Below are positions 13,575 to 25,103 of a DNA stretch of 64,000 nucleotides, piece after piece. The stretch comes from Hysterangium stoloniferum (taxonomy: Eukaryota; Basidiomycota; Agaricomycetes; Hysterangiales; Hysterangiaceae), in NCBI GenBank assembly GCA_015178975.1, contig WHVD01000042.1, positions 425,501-489,500 on the forward strand, in the 5' to 3' direction. Below the pieces are notes generated by a model that made no database searches, was not told the origin of the DNA, and worked only from the letters and a program-made list of their open reading frames with translations. Every line of letters begins with the position of its first letter. The stretch's first letter is position 1. Made by a program: the position numbers and the translations under genes.

Positions 13575-13846
13575 TAGAGAGCTGGAAATTTTAGATGCTG
13601 GCTATGGTACATAGAAGAGTAGGGCTGGGGGGGGATGGCGCGTACTAGGAACTTGAGATGTTGCTTACTATACATAATTTCTACTGTCTCGTGAATTTTT
13701 ATATCGGATACAACTACAGATTCTCCCCCTCAAGTTTATCTAAGTGTTGAGACCTGAGGTCTCGGTCTCCCCCTTTCCACCATCTGTATCTAACGAGGGC
13801 CGTACCCAATACAAAATGTTGTAATTCCCTATAAATTCCTTAAGAG

Positions 13847-14449
13847 ATGCTTGTTCAGAGTCGCATTCCTCGTTCTCAGCTGGAGCAGTTTGCTCGTGTG
13901 TCTTTTATCCAGCAGGTTAGTGATTTTCCAGAACTTCGAAGATGGCACAGCCTTGGCCTCGTGCCAATGACTACGCCTCAGTCGTGTACACATGTACGGG
14001 CACGGGACATGGTCATTGAAGGTGCCCATGCCCAGCTCGTTGTACAGAACCATCATCTGCATTCAATTAATCAGGGTATGTACAATTGCGAGAACCAGAA
14101 ACAGAACGATCGGGCGAAGCGGTATTATTATCAGAAGAGTTTGAGGCAAAGCTGAGGAATCTCGCTCAGAGAAAGAAAGAGGCAGCTCAGAAAGCAAGGA
14201 GTGCAGAGGTGAGAGCTGCATGCAAAGATGCCCTCGCTGCGATCGAGGAAGATTGGTTGAGAATCACAGCAGAGTATGAGGCAAATGTCAAGGCTTGGGA
14301 GCAACCTGTGTAAATGAGCCGAACAAAACGCTGTGAGGAAGAATTTCCCAAAAAAGCCGGTCAGACCCCGCAAGCCAAAGTTACCAGAGGCTCTCGAGGA
14401 CGGTGTTACGCCAGAGGAGGGCGTAAATGACGGTGGCGATATTGATTAG
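13847..14449 (+). pseudogene. C-terminal fragment of a pogo-like transposase (probable)
   Basis: Three stretches in shifting frames fit one degenerate protein. The first (13847-14075) holds ARVSFIQQVSDFPELRRWHS and LVVQNHHLHSINQ; the second (14086-14310) is a Lys/Glu/Ala-rich helix with AALAAIEEDWLRI-like spacing; the third (about 14326-14449) is basic, with KNFPKKPVRPRKPKLPEA. From memory this order resembles the C-terminal tail of basidiomycete pogo/CENP-B-type DDE transposases: a helix with QNLxL, a charged coiled coil, then a PKKP..KPK tail. The HTH and DDE core are missing, so it is a truncated relic 270 bases downstream of the O-methyltransferase. Family assignment is by motif order only. 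Confidence 0.45.
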
Positions 14450-15158
14450 ATTGGCAGCGGGATGACTTTGTCAGGAGCCCGCAGTGTGACCAATGCTCGT
14501 GGTATTCAATGGTTCATATTACACCACTTTACAACCATATAATATATCTATCCCCCTAATACGTTTCTCAAGATGCCTAGCTAACACCTTACCCCAAAAA
14601 TAATGTGTATTTTTGATTGTAGGCAAATAGATTTCGTATTTACAAAGTTGTGTCCCAAGGAACACTCCTACACTGTGAGAAAGTCTGAACAACGAAAGTT
14701 TCGCGCAGAACAGTTGATTTGAACAATAGATGTCTCTGAATATTTAGGCCTTGATATTATAATATTAGCCCACCGATAGACATGAAAACCAAACTCTTTG
14801 AGTTTGATCACATGTCCAGGAGGTCAGAAATTCTTGGAAAAGCCATTACAACCCCACAGAAAGCCGGAGAACCATCCAAAGAGTCTCAGACTTAGTTATC
14901 ATCTTCTGTGCAAGATCGCCTTTACTGGACAAAGCATTTGTGTTTATTAACCTCTGTAAATAGTCTCGAATGTGAATACATGTTAAAATTAAATTTGAAA
15001 AATTACTTTTATGTAAAGTGACGTTTGGCGTTACAAAATGCTTCGATTCCTGGAGAGTCATCCCTCCCATCGGCCGTTTGAGAGCTCGAATTAGATGGCG
15101 TAAGTTAACGCGTTGTCTCAAATCGTGCTCCTGAATCAAATATATGATGGCGTTTCAG
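14450..15158. other. Intergenic, no gene seen
   Basis: AT-rich sequence between the transposase relic and the tRNA gene. No frame longer than about 100 codons with coding character, and no repeat boundary, was found. Confidence 0.5.
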
Positions 15159-15239
15159 GGGCGTTTGGTTTAGGGGTATAACATTCGCTTCGCATACTCT
15201 GAGTGCGAAAGGTCCTGGGTTCAATTCCCAGAACGTCCA
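15159..15239 (+). tRNA. tRNA-Ala(CGC) with 9-nt intron
   Basis: A full cloverleaf can be drawn. Acceptor stem GGGCGTT (15159-15165) pairs with AACGTCC (15232-15238), followed by discriminator A. The D arm is 15168-15182. Anticodon stem TTCGC (15184-15188) pairs with GCGAA (15205-15209). T stem CTGGG/CCCAG flanks loop TTCAATT. The anticodon CGC is 15191-15193 and a 9-nt intron (15195-15203) follows base 37, the usual eukaryotic position. The third acceptor pair is G:U (G3-U70), the identity mark of tRNA-Ala, and it agrees with the anticodon. Confidence 0.93.
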
Positions 15240-18200
15240 TTCCTTTTACTCCTTGGTCCTCTGATACACGTGGCAAGCCGATCGGGAGGCTGTAATTCAG
15301 GACTGGTAATGGCATGTGTCAATCGGAATCTCGAACAAAGAACAAGAACACAGTGCTCGACGGTTAAAACCGACCATTGGCATACCGTAGAGACGCGCAT
15401 TGAATCTGTTCCTCAGAAAAATAATAAGCCAGCATGTAAGAGTCCAGCTTCAATTCTATCTGATTACTTTCCTGAAATTCCAATGAGCCCCATGTCTGGA
15501 CTTTTGCGGAGATGGCCGTGAGCGCCACTTCCTCGGCAATCGATTAAATAGACATTTTATTCAACTAGACGCCACAATTTGTTAACAGTGTCATCAGGAT
15601 TATCCATAATCAAGCTCATCATAGCCTGGGCAATAATAAGAGTGGGTATTTTGTAACAGCCAGATGGCGGTCACACTCTAGTCTGTGACGCTCATCTCCC
15701 AGTCCTTCTCTGCTTGGCATCTATTTCTGCAACATCTTCGTAGACCATATCTACTTCAAGTTATTCAGAGGAATGCGCACGTGAAGTTATCAAAATTAAA
15801 GCCTTCTTTGTTTGATCCAACCTGTGGAAGAATTAAAAGGATCGGGCACATATATCGGGCCTAAAAAATCATTTAACTGGCCGTTGGCAAATCCAGAATC
15901 AAAGTTAGAAGCACCAGATGGCCTCTGTTGCCTTGCCTGACAGCGCTGGCATTAGGAACTGAACTGAGGAAGTTGAGAAAATCGAGTCAATATCTGGACT
16001 AAATTTTAAGCGTCTAAAAACGAAACTCCAGTTTTACGCTTCTTTTGGTAATCTTTTCTTCTAAATTTTAAATTTGGCGGTCCAATACAGTCAGCCGAGA
16101 GAAGCCGAGCTTTAGTGTAGAGCACTGTAGTCCACCGGTAAATATTAAAATCTACGCCAAAGGGAAGGTAGTCAGCACATTATTCCAATAGAACCTACGC
16201 TATGAGACTGTACGGACAGCGCTAACATACAACGCGAGCTGTGGCTGAGTAGCGGTCGCCCACAGTGATATAACCAACGACAAGCAACCAATCTAACGTG
16301 CTAAATATACCTCCGATCGTCAACGGTGCAAGTAAAGTACCTAATGCGAAGTCGATTGCAAGTGTCGACAGTATCTGAGCTAACACCAGGAACTATATGC
16401 TTCATTGAATTTTCGTTGCCATCTAAGACACCTCACCGCCATGGACCGATGCCAGTGCCACGGCTATAGCCTTGACACTCGGATCATGAGCACTGCCTGT
16501 GGCAAATAGTAATGAAGCTGAAACGACCCACTGGATAAAATATCGCGCTAGCGAAAACATAACACTCACAAATGAGCATGGCTACGGTCGACCTTGACAG
16601 TCCCATCCCAACGGCATCCAAACTCCAGAGAATCGTGGATACAACGGCAATGCACAGGTCAAGCCGTATTGTGGCAGACACTTCCTCAGCATGTCGGCCA
16701 ATTAATGGCTGTTTAGAAGCTGCCTTTTGCAGGCGATATCCGGTATCCAACGGCTGAATCAACCGAACCATGAGAGAGAAAAACTGGAGACATCCAGATG
16801 ACGTGGGGCCAGGCTAGTCCACTCAGTGCTAGACCAAGCTGCATGCACACCAAGCGGCCGAAAGTCAATTAGTATGGCTTGCCCGTTAGAAATACTGCGA
16901 CTTACGTCGTTTGGCTAAACGGAAGTGAAGAGTGGCATAAAGTGCGACAGCAGTAAGTATACATTGTGACCCCATGGACGTTGCTGGGTGGGATACCGTG
17001 AGCTGAGAAGACGCATATTGAGTCGTCCAGTTTGAGGGTTTCGCGTCGGTTTGGAAAAAACTGGAGGGGTTCGACGATAGGTGTTAGAAAATTAATTATC
17101 CTTCGCATTATCGGTGTTGTGGAGTCGGAAGAGGTTCTATTATGTGAAGTTGCTTCTAGTTGTGCCGCCTTCCGTTTATCTATGGAGGACGACTCCGGTA
17201 ATGCAGAGACGACATACGGTGATGGCGAGGAGGACTGCTAACTAACTTAACCCAGAATGGCACGATAGCGCCTACATTTTGAGATACGACCCCTCCTGGC
17301 CCACAGGTTGGGACTGTAGCGAAGAGACCCAGCCCATTTACAAAACCGAGCATGGATGTCTTCGGGTTCCGAAATTTAGATAATTACACATATGTAAAAT
17401 TTATTCGAACCTACCTCTGTGTCTGTTCCGTGGTGTCCACGATGTACATGTTACACACTAATGTTGTTACTGACATTCTACTTGACGCGTCGAACACCTC
17501 CAGGCTCCTGATAAGTAGATCCGTAAGAGATTGTTGCTGGTCTGTGTTGCCGAAAGAAAGCACGCGGTTTTCACAATATTTATCAATACAAAAACTAATA
17601 ATACAGCCGTTCGACCATATAGCGTTGCAAAGTGACTGGCAATGCCGGACGTGACGAGCCCCAAATAAAAAGGTTTTGGTGAACTTGTAGTAAGAATAAT
17701 ACGAGTTAGAAGATATACCTTCAATGCCACTCAATACTAATAGTAACGGCAACAGCCAGCGCTTTATCAAGCCTGGTATTGAACATTGTTGTTCAGTGGG
17801 GTTGTTCTCATTATTTGGGAGACATATATGGTGTACCACCAATAACAGACTAGGTGATTAGCGAGAACGAGCGCTGCAGCTGCGGCCATGTCTGTATTAT
17901 GTTCTCTCCATTAGTAACAAGGTGCAGCTATGGAAATAAGGTAAGAAAATATCAGTGAGGCCCCAGTAGTGCTGAGATTATAAGATAAGCGTGTGGGAGC
18001 TTCAAGGGCTCCCTGAAATAGTCCGAGTCAGCAGTACTGGCATCGTTTGTAATGGCAAGCAGGGGCGATGATTCCGTTGGAGCATTGATCTGAGCCTGCG
18101 AGTGAGCGTTGCCGGGCATGAACTACTAGTGGACGACTGGCGGGTGGAATGCACAGTAGGAGGCTTTATACGAGATCTACAGAGGTTGGGCTTAGAAAGC

Positions 18201-20313
18201 AGATTTTGCTTTGGGAGAACGGTGATGCGTCGCTCATATCTACATCACAGACTGGCCTTCACGGAGATACAGCGGCTAGGAATGCTAGCCGGCTCTGTAT
18301 TCTAGCTATGTTACATAGCACTCAAACACCACCACGTTCGTACAGATAAAACAGATTCTACCCAATTTCCTATCTATCTGGTAAAATTGCTCCTTTTGAT
18401 GGTGCGATTAATTCTACCAGAGCGATTTTGATAATACTCAAAACTGACAGAGTTTTCCTCTTTTTTACATGCGAGATTCGTCACATGCTATATCGGGAGT
18501 ATTCCATAGTGCGATAAGCGCCATCAGTTGAGCAAGGTAAGCCTCTCTGGACTATGTCGATGCGACTTGTACCGCCTTGGACTGAATTTTTTATCTGGAT
18601 TAAGCGATTGAGCATCTTTACAAACCTGCCCGGTATACTTGCGTCGCGATACCTTTTACTTCTTCCCATTGTTATTCAGTTGCCAGATGTATGAATATAC
18701 TCTAATGCTACTAAAACCTCCCAAGTCAATTGCAATGAGCGCTGTCCAGTGGTGTTCAGAGCCACTTAAGGGACCCCGGGTGTTAAAATTTTTTTCTGTG
18801 GCCAGTTTGGCCGCTGTCCAAGGCTTGGACAGCGGCGGTCACTAGTGTTGTGCACCCACAGCTTGTACAGATATGTCCCCGCATTCCAAGAGAGCAATTA
18901 GACTTCGTACTCCATTTTCCTGATGTAGTGGAACAATAAATATGTGATTCTCCTTTATATAAAATCAAGAGAGTACCTTATTAAAGCCTGACACGGGTCT
19001 GTAAATTGTCCATAATTAGCATGGGTAACCACAAGTTATCCGTTTTTCAGGGTTTTACCCCAAACCTTCCTGCGAGACTAATTCTACCTAGTTTTCCAAG
19101 AACTTCTGATGGGAAATATAGCAGACGAACACTATAAACACAGATTAACACGTGCTATATTGGGCACCGGCTTCTAAGTGGCAGGCTGCTGGCGTTCAGC
19201 ACACAAAGGGCAGTGAGGTCTGCGGGTTTTGAATCCTACCCTGGTAGAGTTTTGATGAGCTCAGCTGCTGAGTGATGATAAAGCTACATTTTTATAGTTA
19301 CATTGAGCCATTTATGTCCTATGAGCGCAACCACCCTACATAAAGGGGCTTAAGGCTCTAAGTCTTGGGGGACCGAGAGGCATTGGTGGGGAAGGGAAAG
19401 GGAATAGCATGTCGCAGGGAAGGTGGCGCTGCAGGGGCAACTGACAATGAAAAAGGCACAATCGGGAAACTGGGAATATGAAACAGAAACAAGGTGGCTG
19501 CATTAATAATGCCACTAGGGAGTTTCGATGGGTTTTTTTTTGGCTCTGGTGGTGTATAACAAATATAATATCTATCATATGACAATTAGTACGCTAAAGT
19601 AACAAAGAGACTAAATTGTGGGTAACGCACCTCAGTCGACACAAAGGGGAAAAATCGGCTGAGGTATGAGATGTTGAAATAACGAGTAATTATGTGAAAG
19701 TAGAACAATGAGAAGAAAAAAATAAATGGCTGTATAAGACGATTGGGGGTGCTTTGCTGACACATTCCAACTCCACCACCTGCGTAAGCCTTGATTCATA
19801 ACACGGGAATCGCCACTGGTGGATCTCTGGGTGTGTTTGCGTAAATGCATTTCCTCTTTGTGGCCTATCCTGACAAAGGCTGGCCGATAAATAATGAAGA
19901 GTGGCTATGCTGCATTGTCCTGACTCACCACAAAAAAAAAAAAAAAACTAAGTATTTAACACGACTCGTTGTGCAGCAGATTAAAAATTAGAAAGAAAAA
20001 AACGAGAGAAAAACTTCTACTTGTTTTGCCTCCCATTATTGACTGTCTTTTGTTCACCTACAACAGACGCTTGGGAATGACGTTGAGATCCTGACAACCG
20101 GCAATTTGCGCCGCGGAAGCAAATCATCGTCAGTGTATGATCCCCTTGTTCTCATCCCCTTGTCTTTCTATCCAAAAAAAAAACGCCTCGATTGTACAGT
20201 AGTATTTTTTAAATAAATCGCATGGATGCTGTTAGAAAGGATCTTCCTGACAATTACCTCTTTCTCTTTATCCTCAATCCAACAATCGATCCTCTACTGA
20301 GAATACGTATGCT
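15240..20313. other. Five-kb gene-poor stretch
   Basis: No gene could be supported. Minus-strand frames at 16484-16771 and 17411-17842 contain hydrophobic stretches but no family motif, no intron chain and no continuity, so they are not called. A 27-bp palindrome sits at 18810-18836 and an A-run at about 19,931-19,946. The last 300 bases are pyrimidine-rich and may be the promoter of the next gene. Confidence 0.45.
18810..18836. repeat. Perfect 13-bp-arm palindrome
   Basis: The two 13-nt arms (GCCGCTGTCCAAG and its exact reverse complement) are separated by a single G. The GC-rich palindrome stands out in AT-rich flanks. It could be a dimeric protein-binding site or a hairpin. No gene start lies close enough to decide. 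Confidence 0.6.
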
Positions 20314-22490
20314 ATGGATATTGAACCGATTTCCTTGACCTCCTTCTCGACTACTTCACCCTCACTCTCTACAGGTTCTACGTTTTCCGAGTCACAGGCA
20401 TCTAGCTTCGGCACCTCGTCTTCTGTTGGACGCTTGACAACCCACTCTCATCAGAACGAAGACAGCGATGAAATCCATTATCCTTTGGAAGACTTTTTTA
20501 AACGATTCACTTTAGAACCAATGAGCTATGGACCGAGGGCTCCTGATTTTCCACATGGTAGAAGTATTATGATGCCTTTGCGTATGTCACCAGGCGGCTA
20601 CCGTACTCTACGTGAAATGTCCAGAATACCGCGTTTGGAAGCTGAGATGTCATATTGTAAGGCGTTTAGGGGCGCGTTTCTCCATGCAACACTAACAAAA
20701 AAAAATAGTCTTCAACGAATCGAAGGCTACATTAGGTCTGGAGAAGGAACTGGAGGACCTTCAATTATCTGTTCAATTGCCACCTGAGCAATTACAGGCA
20801 ATGATGGGTTTCGACCCTTATCTCGTCGAAGAACGCAGTGCGGTGATATTTGCGCTGGAACGTGGACCAATTCAAAGCGCAGTGAAATTAGCAGCGGTAT
20901 TTGATAAAGAATTAGTGGACTGGCGGTTCGTCACACCTCCTAGAATCCATGAATTAAACAGGCAGGGAATCCAGTCGAAGTATTACTGTACACTTGACGA
21001 AAATGGAAAGATGGAAAACGTACGATGTATTCTTATCCCACTTACGACGTGGGAGTTTTCGGGTACCGATTTCGAAGAGTTTTCCAACAAGACACAGGCG
21101 AGTATATCTGCATTGTCCAATTATATATTTCGTCTCATTGTGCCCAGTTTATCGATGGTCATGCCAGTGTAAACGGACGCAATCTTAACCCGCCGTGGGT
21201 TAACGCAGATCTCATGTGGGCATTTGTATGAAATCCCCCCCTTTCTTTGAGCATCAACAAGCTAACGTTTCCCAATGATTTTCTCAGGTTCACGACCTAT
21301 GCTTCAGCTACGAATGCCACCATTTTGTCATCACATCGTATGAAGACTGGGTTTTTGGATCGTTTACTGACTGTATGTACTAACGCTGGGAAGCTTCCAC
21401 TCTATTCTAATCGTACCTAGACTACACACGTGGATACGTATCTCCAGTAATTATGTGTACTGCACAGCCAAAATCCCCACTGGAGTACCTTACATATTGG
21501 ATCCTGTCCTCGTATGGTGCCTTCGATACGGCTCTCGTGGACCAGGTTAGTAGTGAGGACATCCATTTTACAAATGAATTCGTCGCTACTCTGAGGCCTA
21601 TTGTGGACCAGTTCCCCGCTGTAGCTTATGCTCTCGCTACTGTCACATAACTATCATCCCTTTCCACTTTGACTCAAACCTTGTTACTTTGCTTTTATTC
21701 ATACTTGTTATTTTTTCCCATGTAGGATCGCCCTAAAGCAAGTGTGATCCGACATTTATTTGCCAAACCGACTGCTCCAGCTAAGAGGGGAGCTGAGATC
21801 GTGGGAGAGGACTCTGGCCTGATCCAACCTGTAGCAAAACGTCTGCGTCGAGATCCTTTCGAAGTTCGTCTGGGATGGGTCCCATTAGAGGGCCATCATT
21901 CGGAGAAGTATTCCTCCGCCTCTCCGAAAATCTCGAAAAAGACGAAACCTCGACGTCATTACAAACGACCATACCCAAAGAACAAAATATTGTCAGAGTT
22001 TCCAACGGTCCGGCCACTATGGAACAAATTCATGTCTAAAAGAAAACGTCTGACCGTTGAATTATCCCATAATGATAAGAAGAGCAGCGACATGGAGAAG
22101 AGACGACTAACTCCGAATGAAAATAATATGTTCAAATTTTCATTAATTCCCACATTTGATTATGAGATGGACTTGACGCAGAGTCGTTATCATTCCGAAG
22201 CATATAGCCCAGTGGAGGATAGCATATTGCCGTCATTCGGGGCTACCTCAAGTTTTCAAACTGCCCATAACTCAGGGTTACAGTACGATTTATCACAGAT
22301 GGAAGTCGAATGGGGACAACCCAAGATCACCACCATGATCTGCCAAAGTTTCGATCCGTCTCTCGAGGAAGAGCAGTGCGACGCAGATATTGGGCCCACT
22401 TCTGTTACGATGCACGTTGAGGCTACCAGGGACGCACATCCAATGGAGGGGAGACAAATTTCCACGACCTCCAGTGTACCAGCGCTGTAA
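20314..22490 (+). CDS. Unrecognised multi-exon protein
   Basis: I do not recognise the family with confidence. Exon 1 is 20314-20656 and starts MDIEPISLTSF with a Ser/Thr-rich head. A clean intron 20657-20708 (GTAAGG, CTAAC branch site, TAG) joins it to exon 2, which runs to about 21040-21110 and contains ELEDLQLSVQLPPEQL and EERSAVIFALERG. The next splice is unresolved because the frame changes between 21040 and 21170. Further exons encode VNGRNLNPPWVNADLMWAF (to 21230), then FVITSYEDWVFGSFTD (about 21290-21373), then DYYTRGYVSPVI through 21600. A last large exon (from about 21726) has basic clusters (KPRRHYKRPYPKNK) like a nuclear localisation signal. The ITSYEDWVFGSF...RGYVSPV block resembles, from memory, a block in many uncharacterised agaricomycete proteins. 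Function unknown. Confidence 0.55.
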
Positions 22491-23664
22491 ATTACTTCTG
22501 TCATCGGTATTCTGCAAACATCTTCAACTATCACTTGATGTCTTGTCAGGGGGCAGGCAGGCCTTTACCATCCATACGTCTATGCTTCACGCACTACCTC
22601 TTGAAGACACTCATTATCAATATTCATGACATCGCTCATATACCACGACCTAGTTACTGAAATTCCTTTCCCAAAAATGAATTTGTATTATAATCCATCT
22701 CCGGAAGCCTACCACCCATCAACTTGTACTAGTGGCACCAATTGTTACGATATGTATGGTATTGTAACAACATTAAATCATTGATCAAATGGAAATGACG
22801 CCGACATGACTGTTACAAGTCGTGAGCAACCTTGGGAAGTACTTACAATATTGGGATTTCTTTTGATAAAAACAAACAGACAGGATTGCACGTCACTCGG
22901 AACCGAACAGTGGAGAGGTGTCATACTCCCGTATTGCTTGACGCGTGCAGCATGATTACAGCATACCTGATATGTATATTATGCACGACTACTGATGAAG
23001 TCCCTTACTGGGTTTTTCCCTCGATTGTCGATCCATCATTCCTCATTCGCCGACTCGTCTTATGCAAACCCTTCCACTTCGCTATCCTAACTAGAAAATC
23101 GAACACACGCTCCCCATAGAATATGTGTTTCCTCTATGTCATGGCACTTAGTAATTTGCACTACTAGCTAGATACTCAGTGAAATTCTCATGACTTGAAA
23201 AGCCGGTGGCAACTTCCCAATCCCTTCTTCCGCCTCACTTGCATCCCCCTCATCCATATCCTTTGCCTCTGCCCTTTTCCAATGTTGCAGCGAAGATGGA
23301 AAGACTACAAACATATTTTTTCCTTCATCAGCGAGAGGGCAATCGCATCTTGCGCAGTACAGCTTAGCTTTCACCATTTATCGGTTATTATCAGGGAGCA
23401 TATGACCAGTTACGATGGGGGAAAATGAGGACAATATGTAGGACTTAGTTACTTTAATATAAGATAGTAAACACTTCGAGTGGTTCGTCACACGGCTTGA
23501 AGTAAGTACCCAGTCGGAACGGACACGTGTTCAAGATAAGAATCAGAGTTTTAAATGCATGTATGGTAGACCGTAGTATTTATAACGAGGGGGGCGAGCG
23601 TCTAGCTCGTTGGTAAAGTATCCAAATCGGATGTTTTTCAGATCGGTGAATAATCGGTCTAGAT
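22491..23664. other. Intergenic, no gene seen
   Basis: Several frames of 60-95 codons have no coding character. A tRNA-like A-box (TAGCTCGTTGGTAAAG) at about 23605 lies just upstream of the copia insertion, but a cloverleaf cannot be completed. Confidence 0.45.
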
Positions 23665-23669
23665 TCTAA

Positions 23670-23789
23670 TGTTAGATTACGTTGTATTGCAAGCCATTGA
23701 TGTGTTTTACGCTCGGCTATTTCGTACTTTACAGTAGCTTAGTCATCGTACATAAACCTTGTCCGTTTTCCTTACGCTGTCATCGAACA
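23670..23789 (+). repeat. Copia 5' LTR
   Basis: A 120-bp repeat with TG..CA ends, very short for an LTR. The 5-bp target duplication TCTAA directly precedes it. Confidence 0.88.
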
Positions 23790-23801
23790 GGTTATGGGCC
23801 C
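23790..23801 (+). promoter_or_regulatory. Primer-binding site, internal tRNA-iMet type
   Basis: GGTTATGGGCCC directly abuts the 5' LTR. It is complementary to the anticodon-arm region of initiator tRNA-Met (CCCAUAACC contains the CAU anticodon), not to the tRNA 3' end. Drosophila copia is known to use this half-tRNA priming mode, so the site supports both the copia assignment and the LTR boundary. Confidence 0.75.
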
Positions 23802-23846
23802 CGCCCCGTTGCTTTAAAAGTCACACTAATACTATCTCATCATCTT

Positions 23847-24641
23847 ATGTCTAATATCAACACCTTACTTGCGAGTATCCCAAAACTCTCGGGTGATAAC
23901 TACCACGAATGGAAGTTTTCACTGTCAATGGTTTTGTGGCGTGCTGGATCATGGAGTGTTGTTAATGATGGAACAAAGGCACCTAAGGATGAGAATAGCA
24001 AGGAGTATTTGGATTGGGCAAAGCATTCGGAGGATGGTTACACGGCAATTGGATTGACAATCGCGTCAAGCCAACAATCGTATATTCGGGATTGCACCAC
24101 TGGACCAGAGGCATGGCAAGCGCTTGCAAAAATCTATCAGGCAAATAATCGGGCCAATCGGATTTCGTTGAAACGCCAGCTCTATATGTACCAGCACGAT
24201 GTCAAAAATCCAGTGATGGAATATGTCCATGGCATTTTGACTCTGGCTTCGCAGCTTCGAGCGATTGGAGTCGAGTTACGTGATGAGGATGTGCCGGATG
24301 TCCTCATCTATTGTTTGGCTCCGGAATTTGGTGCGGTAGCAACTGCTCTTATGCAGTGTGTGGGATCACTTACAGTCGAAGAAATTTCCGCGGCGCTGGT
24401 AGAAGAAGAAAGCCATCTAAAAGGGTGGAAAGAAAATGAGAGTCAAATTGCCATGAAAATGAAAGTTGACTCACCAAATATGCGACAGCCGAAGAATTGC
24501 TATAGATGCAACGGCGAAGGTCACATTGCGCGTTTTTGTCCCACGCCGAGGCCGGTTGTTTCGTCTTCAAGTGGATTACCTACCGAAAACCAGGAGATCC
24601 CCACTGATAGTGCAGGGAGTGCTTATATTTTACGCACTTGA
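23847..24641 (+). CDS. gag: Copia Gag protein (264 aa)
   Basis: The capsid/nucleocapsid protein that packages element RNA in virus-like particles. The N-terminal part has the pattern of Ty1/copia Gag: PKLSGDNYHEWKFSLSMVLW, then the WQALAKIYQANNRANRISLKRQLYMY-type block, then VHGILTLASQLRAIG. A CCHC zinc knuckle, CYRCNGEGHIARFC, lies near residues 217-230. The frame is uninterrupted. I chose the ATG at 23847 because the family block starts right after it and the longer upstream frame runs back into the LTR. No protease follows; the stop is about 340 bases before the 3' LTR. Confidence 0.85.
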   Translation: MSNINTLLASIPKLSGDNYHEWKFSLSMVLWRAGSWSVVNDGTKAPKDENSKEYLDWAKHSEDGYTAIGLTIASSQQSYIRDCTTGPEAWQALAKIYQANNRANRISLKRQLYMYQHDVKNPVMEYVHGILTLASQLRAIGVELRDEDVPDVLIYCLAPEFGAVATALMQCVGSLTVEEISAALVEEESHLKGWKENESQIAMKMKVDSPNMRQPKNCYRCNGEGHIARFCPTPRPVVSSSSGLPTENQEIPTDSAGSAYILRT

Positions 24642-24780
24642 AATCATCGCGTGGACTAGGAGTTGCGGGTAGAGCTCCAAGGTCCGGCATTTGTTTGTAA
24701 TCTGGGAGGTTGGGGGAACGCGTTCTAAGAGTGAGGATGCTCTGAGGTTCGGTTCGACGCCAAATGTACCAGACGAATAT

Positions 24781-24903
24781 TGCGTCTAGTGGGCGCAGTG
24801 GGTTTCTCAAAAATTTCGAGTGGATTCTGCATCTAGTGGGCGCAGCGGGTTTTTTCGTGTCAATTTTTGGATGGGTTTTGCGTCGAGTGGGCGCAATATT
24901 TTG
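24781..24903 (+). repeat. Three spaced copies of a 20-nt motif in copia 3' region
   Basis: Copies of GCGTCTAGTGGGCGCAG and close variants start at about 24782, 24829 and 24880, spaced 47-51 bp. The first two are followed by a GGGTTT tail. They lie between the gag stop and the 3' LTR, where a small non-autonomous element could keep packaging or dimerisation signals. Confidence 0.65.
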
Positions 24904-24978
24904 TGTTAAAACTGGTTTATTTCTCGTTTTTCGTGTGTATGGTCTTACTGCACACTTCAATGACTTGCAAAGTGGGCG

Positions 24979-25098
24979 TGTTAGATTATGTTGTATTGCA
25001 AGCCATTGATGCGTTTTACGCTCGGCTATTTCGTACTTTACAGTAGCTTAGTCATCGTACATAAACCTTGTCCGTTTTCCTTACGCTGTCATCGAACA
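24979..25098 (+). repeat. Copia 3' LTR
   Basis: A 120-bp repeat nearly identical to the 5' LTR, followed directly by the target duplication TCTAA. The purine-rich AAAGTGGGCG just before it is the probable polypurine tract. Confidence 0.88.
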
Positions 25099-25103
25099 TC
25101 TAA

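Larger units (their letters stand above)
23670..25098 (+). mobile_element. Gag-only copia LTR retrotransposon (TR-GAG type)
   Basis: A complete small LTR element of 1,429 bp. Two 120-bp direct repeats begin TGTTAGATTA and end ATCGAACA, and both are flanked by the 5-bp target duplication TCTAA (23665-23669 and 25099-25103). Only a gag gene lies between them; there is no protease, integrase, reverse transcriptase or RNase H. It must therefore have moved with enzymes supplied by another copia element. I noticed only two differences between the LTRs (both C/T), so the insertion is fairly recent. The layout matches the TR-GAG class described in plants. Confidence 0.88.

Noticed and set aside
16484-17842. 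Minus-strand membrane protein gene
   Set aside because: Hydrophobic stretches occur in overlapping frames without a family motif or joinable exons.
23590-23662. tRNA gene upstream of the copia element
   Set aside because: Has an A-box-like TAGCTCGTTGGTAAAG but no acceptor pairing, no 7-nt anticodon loop and only a poor B box.
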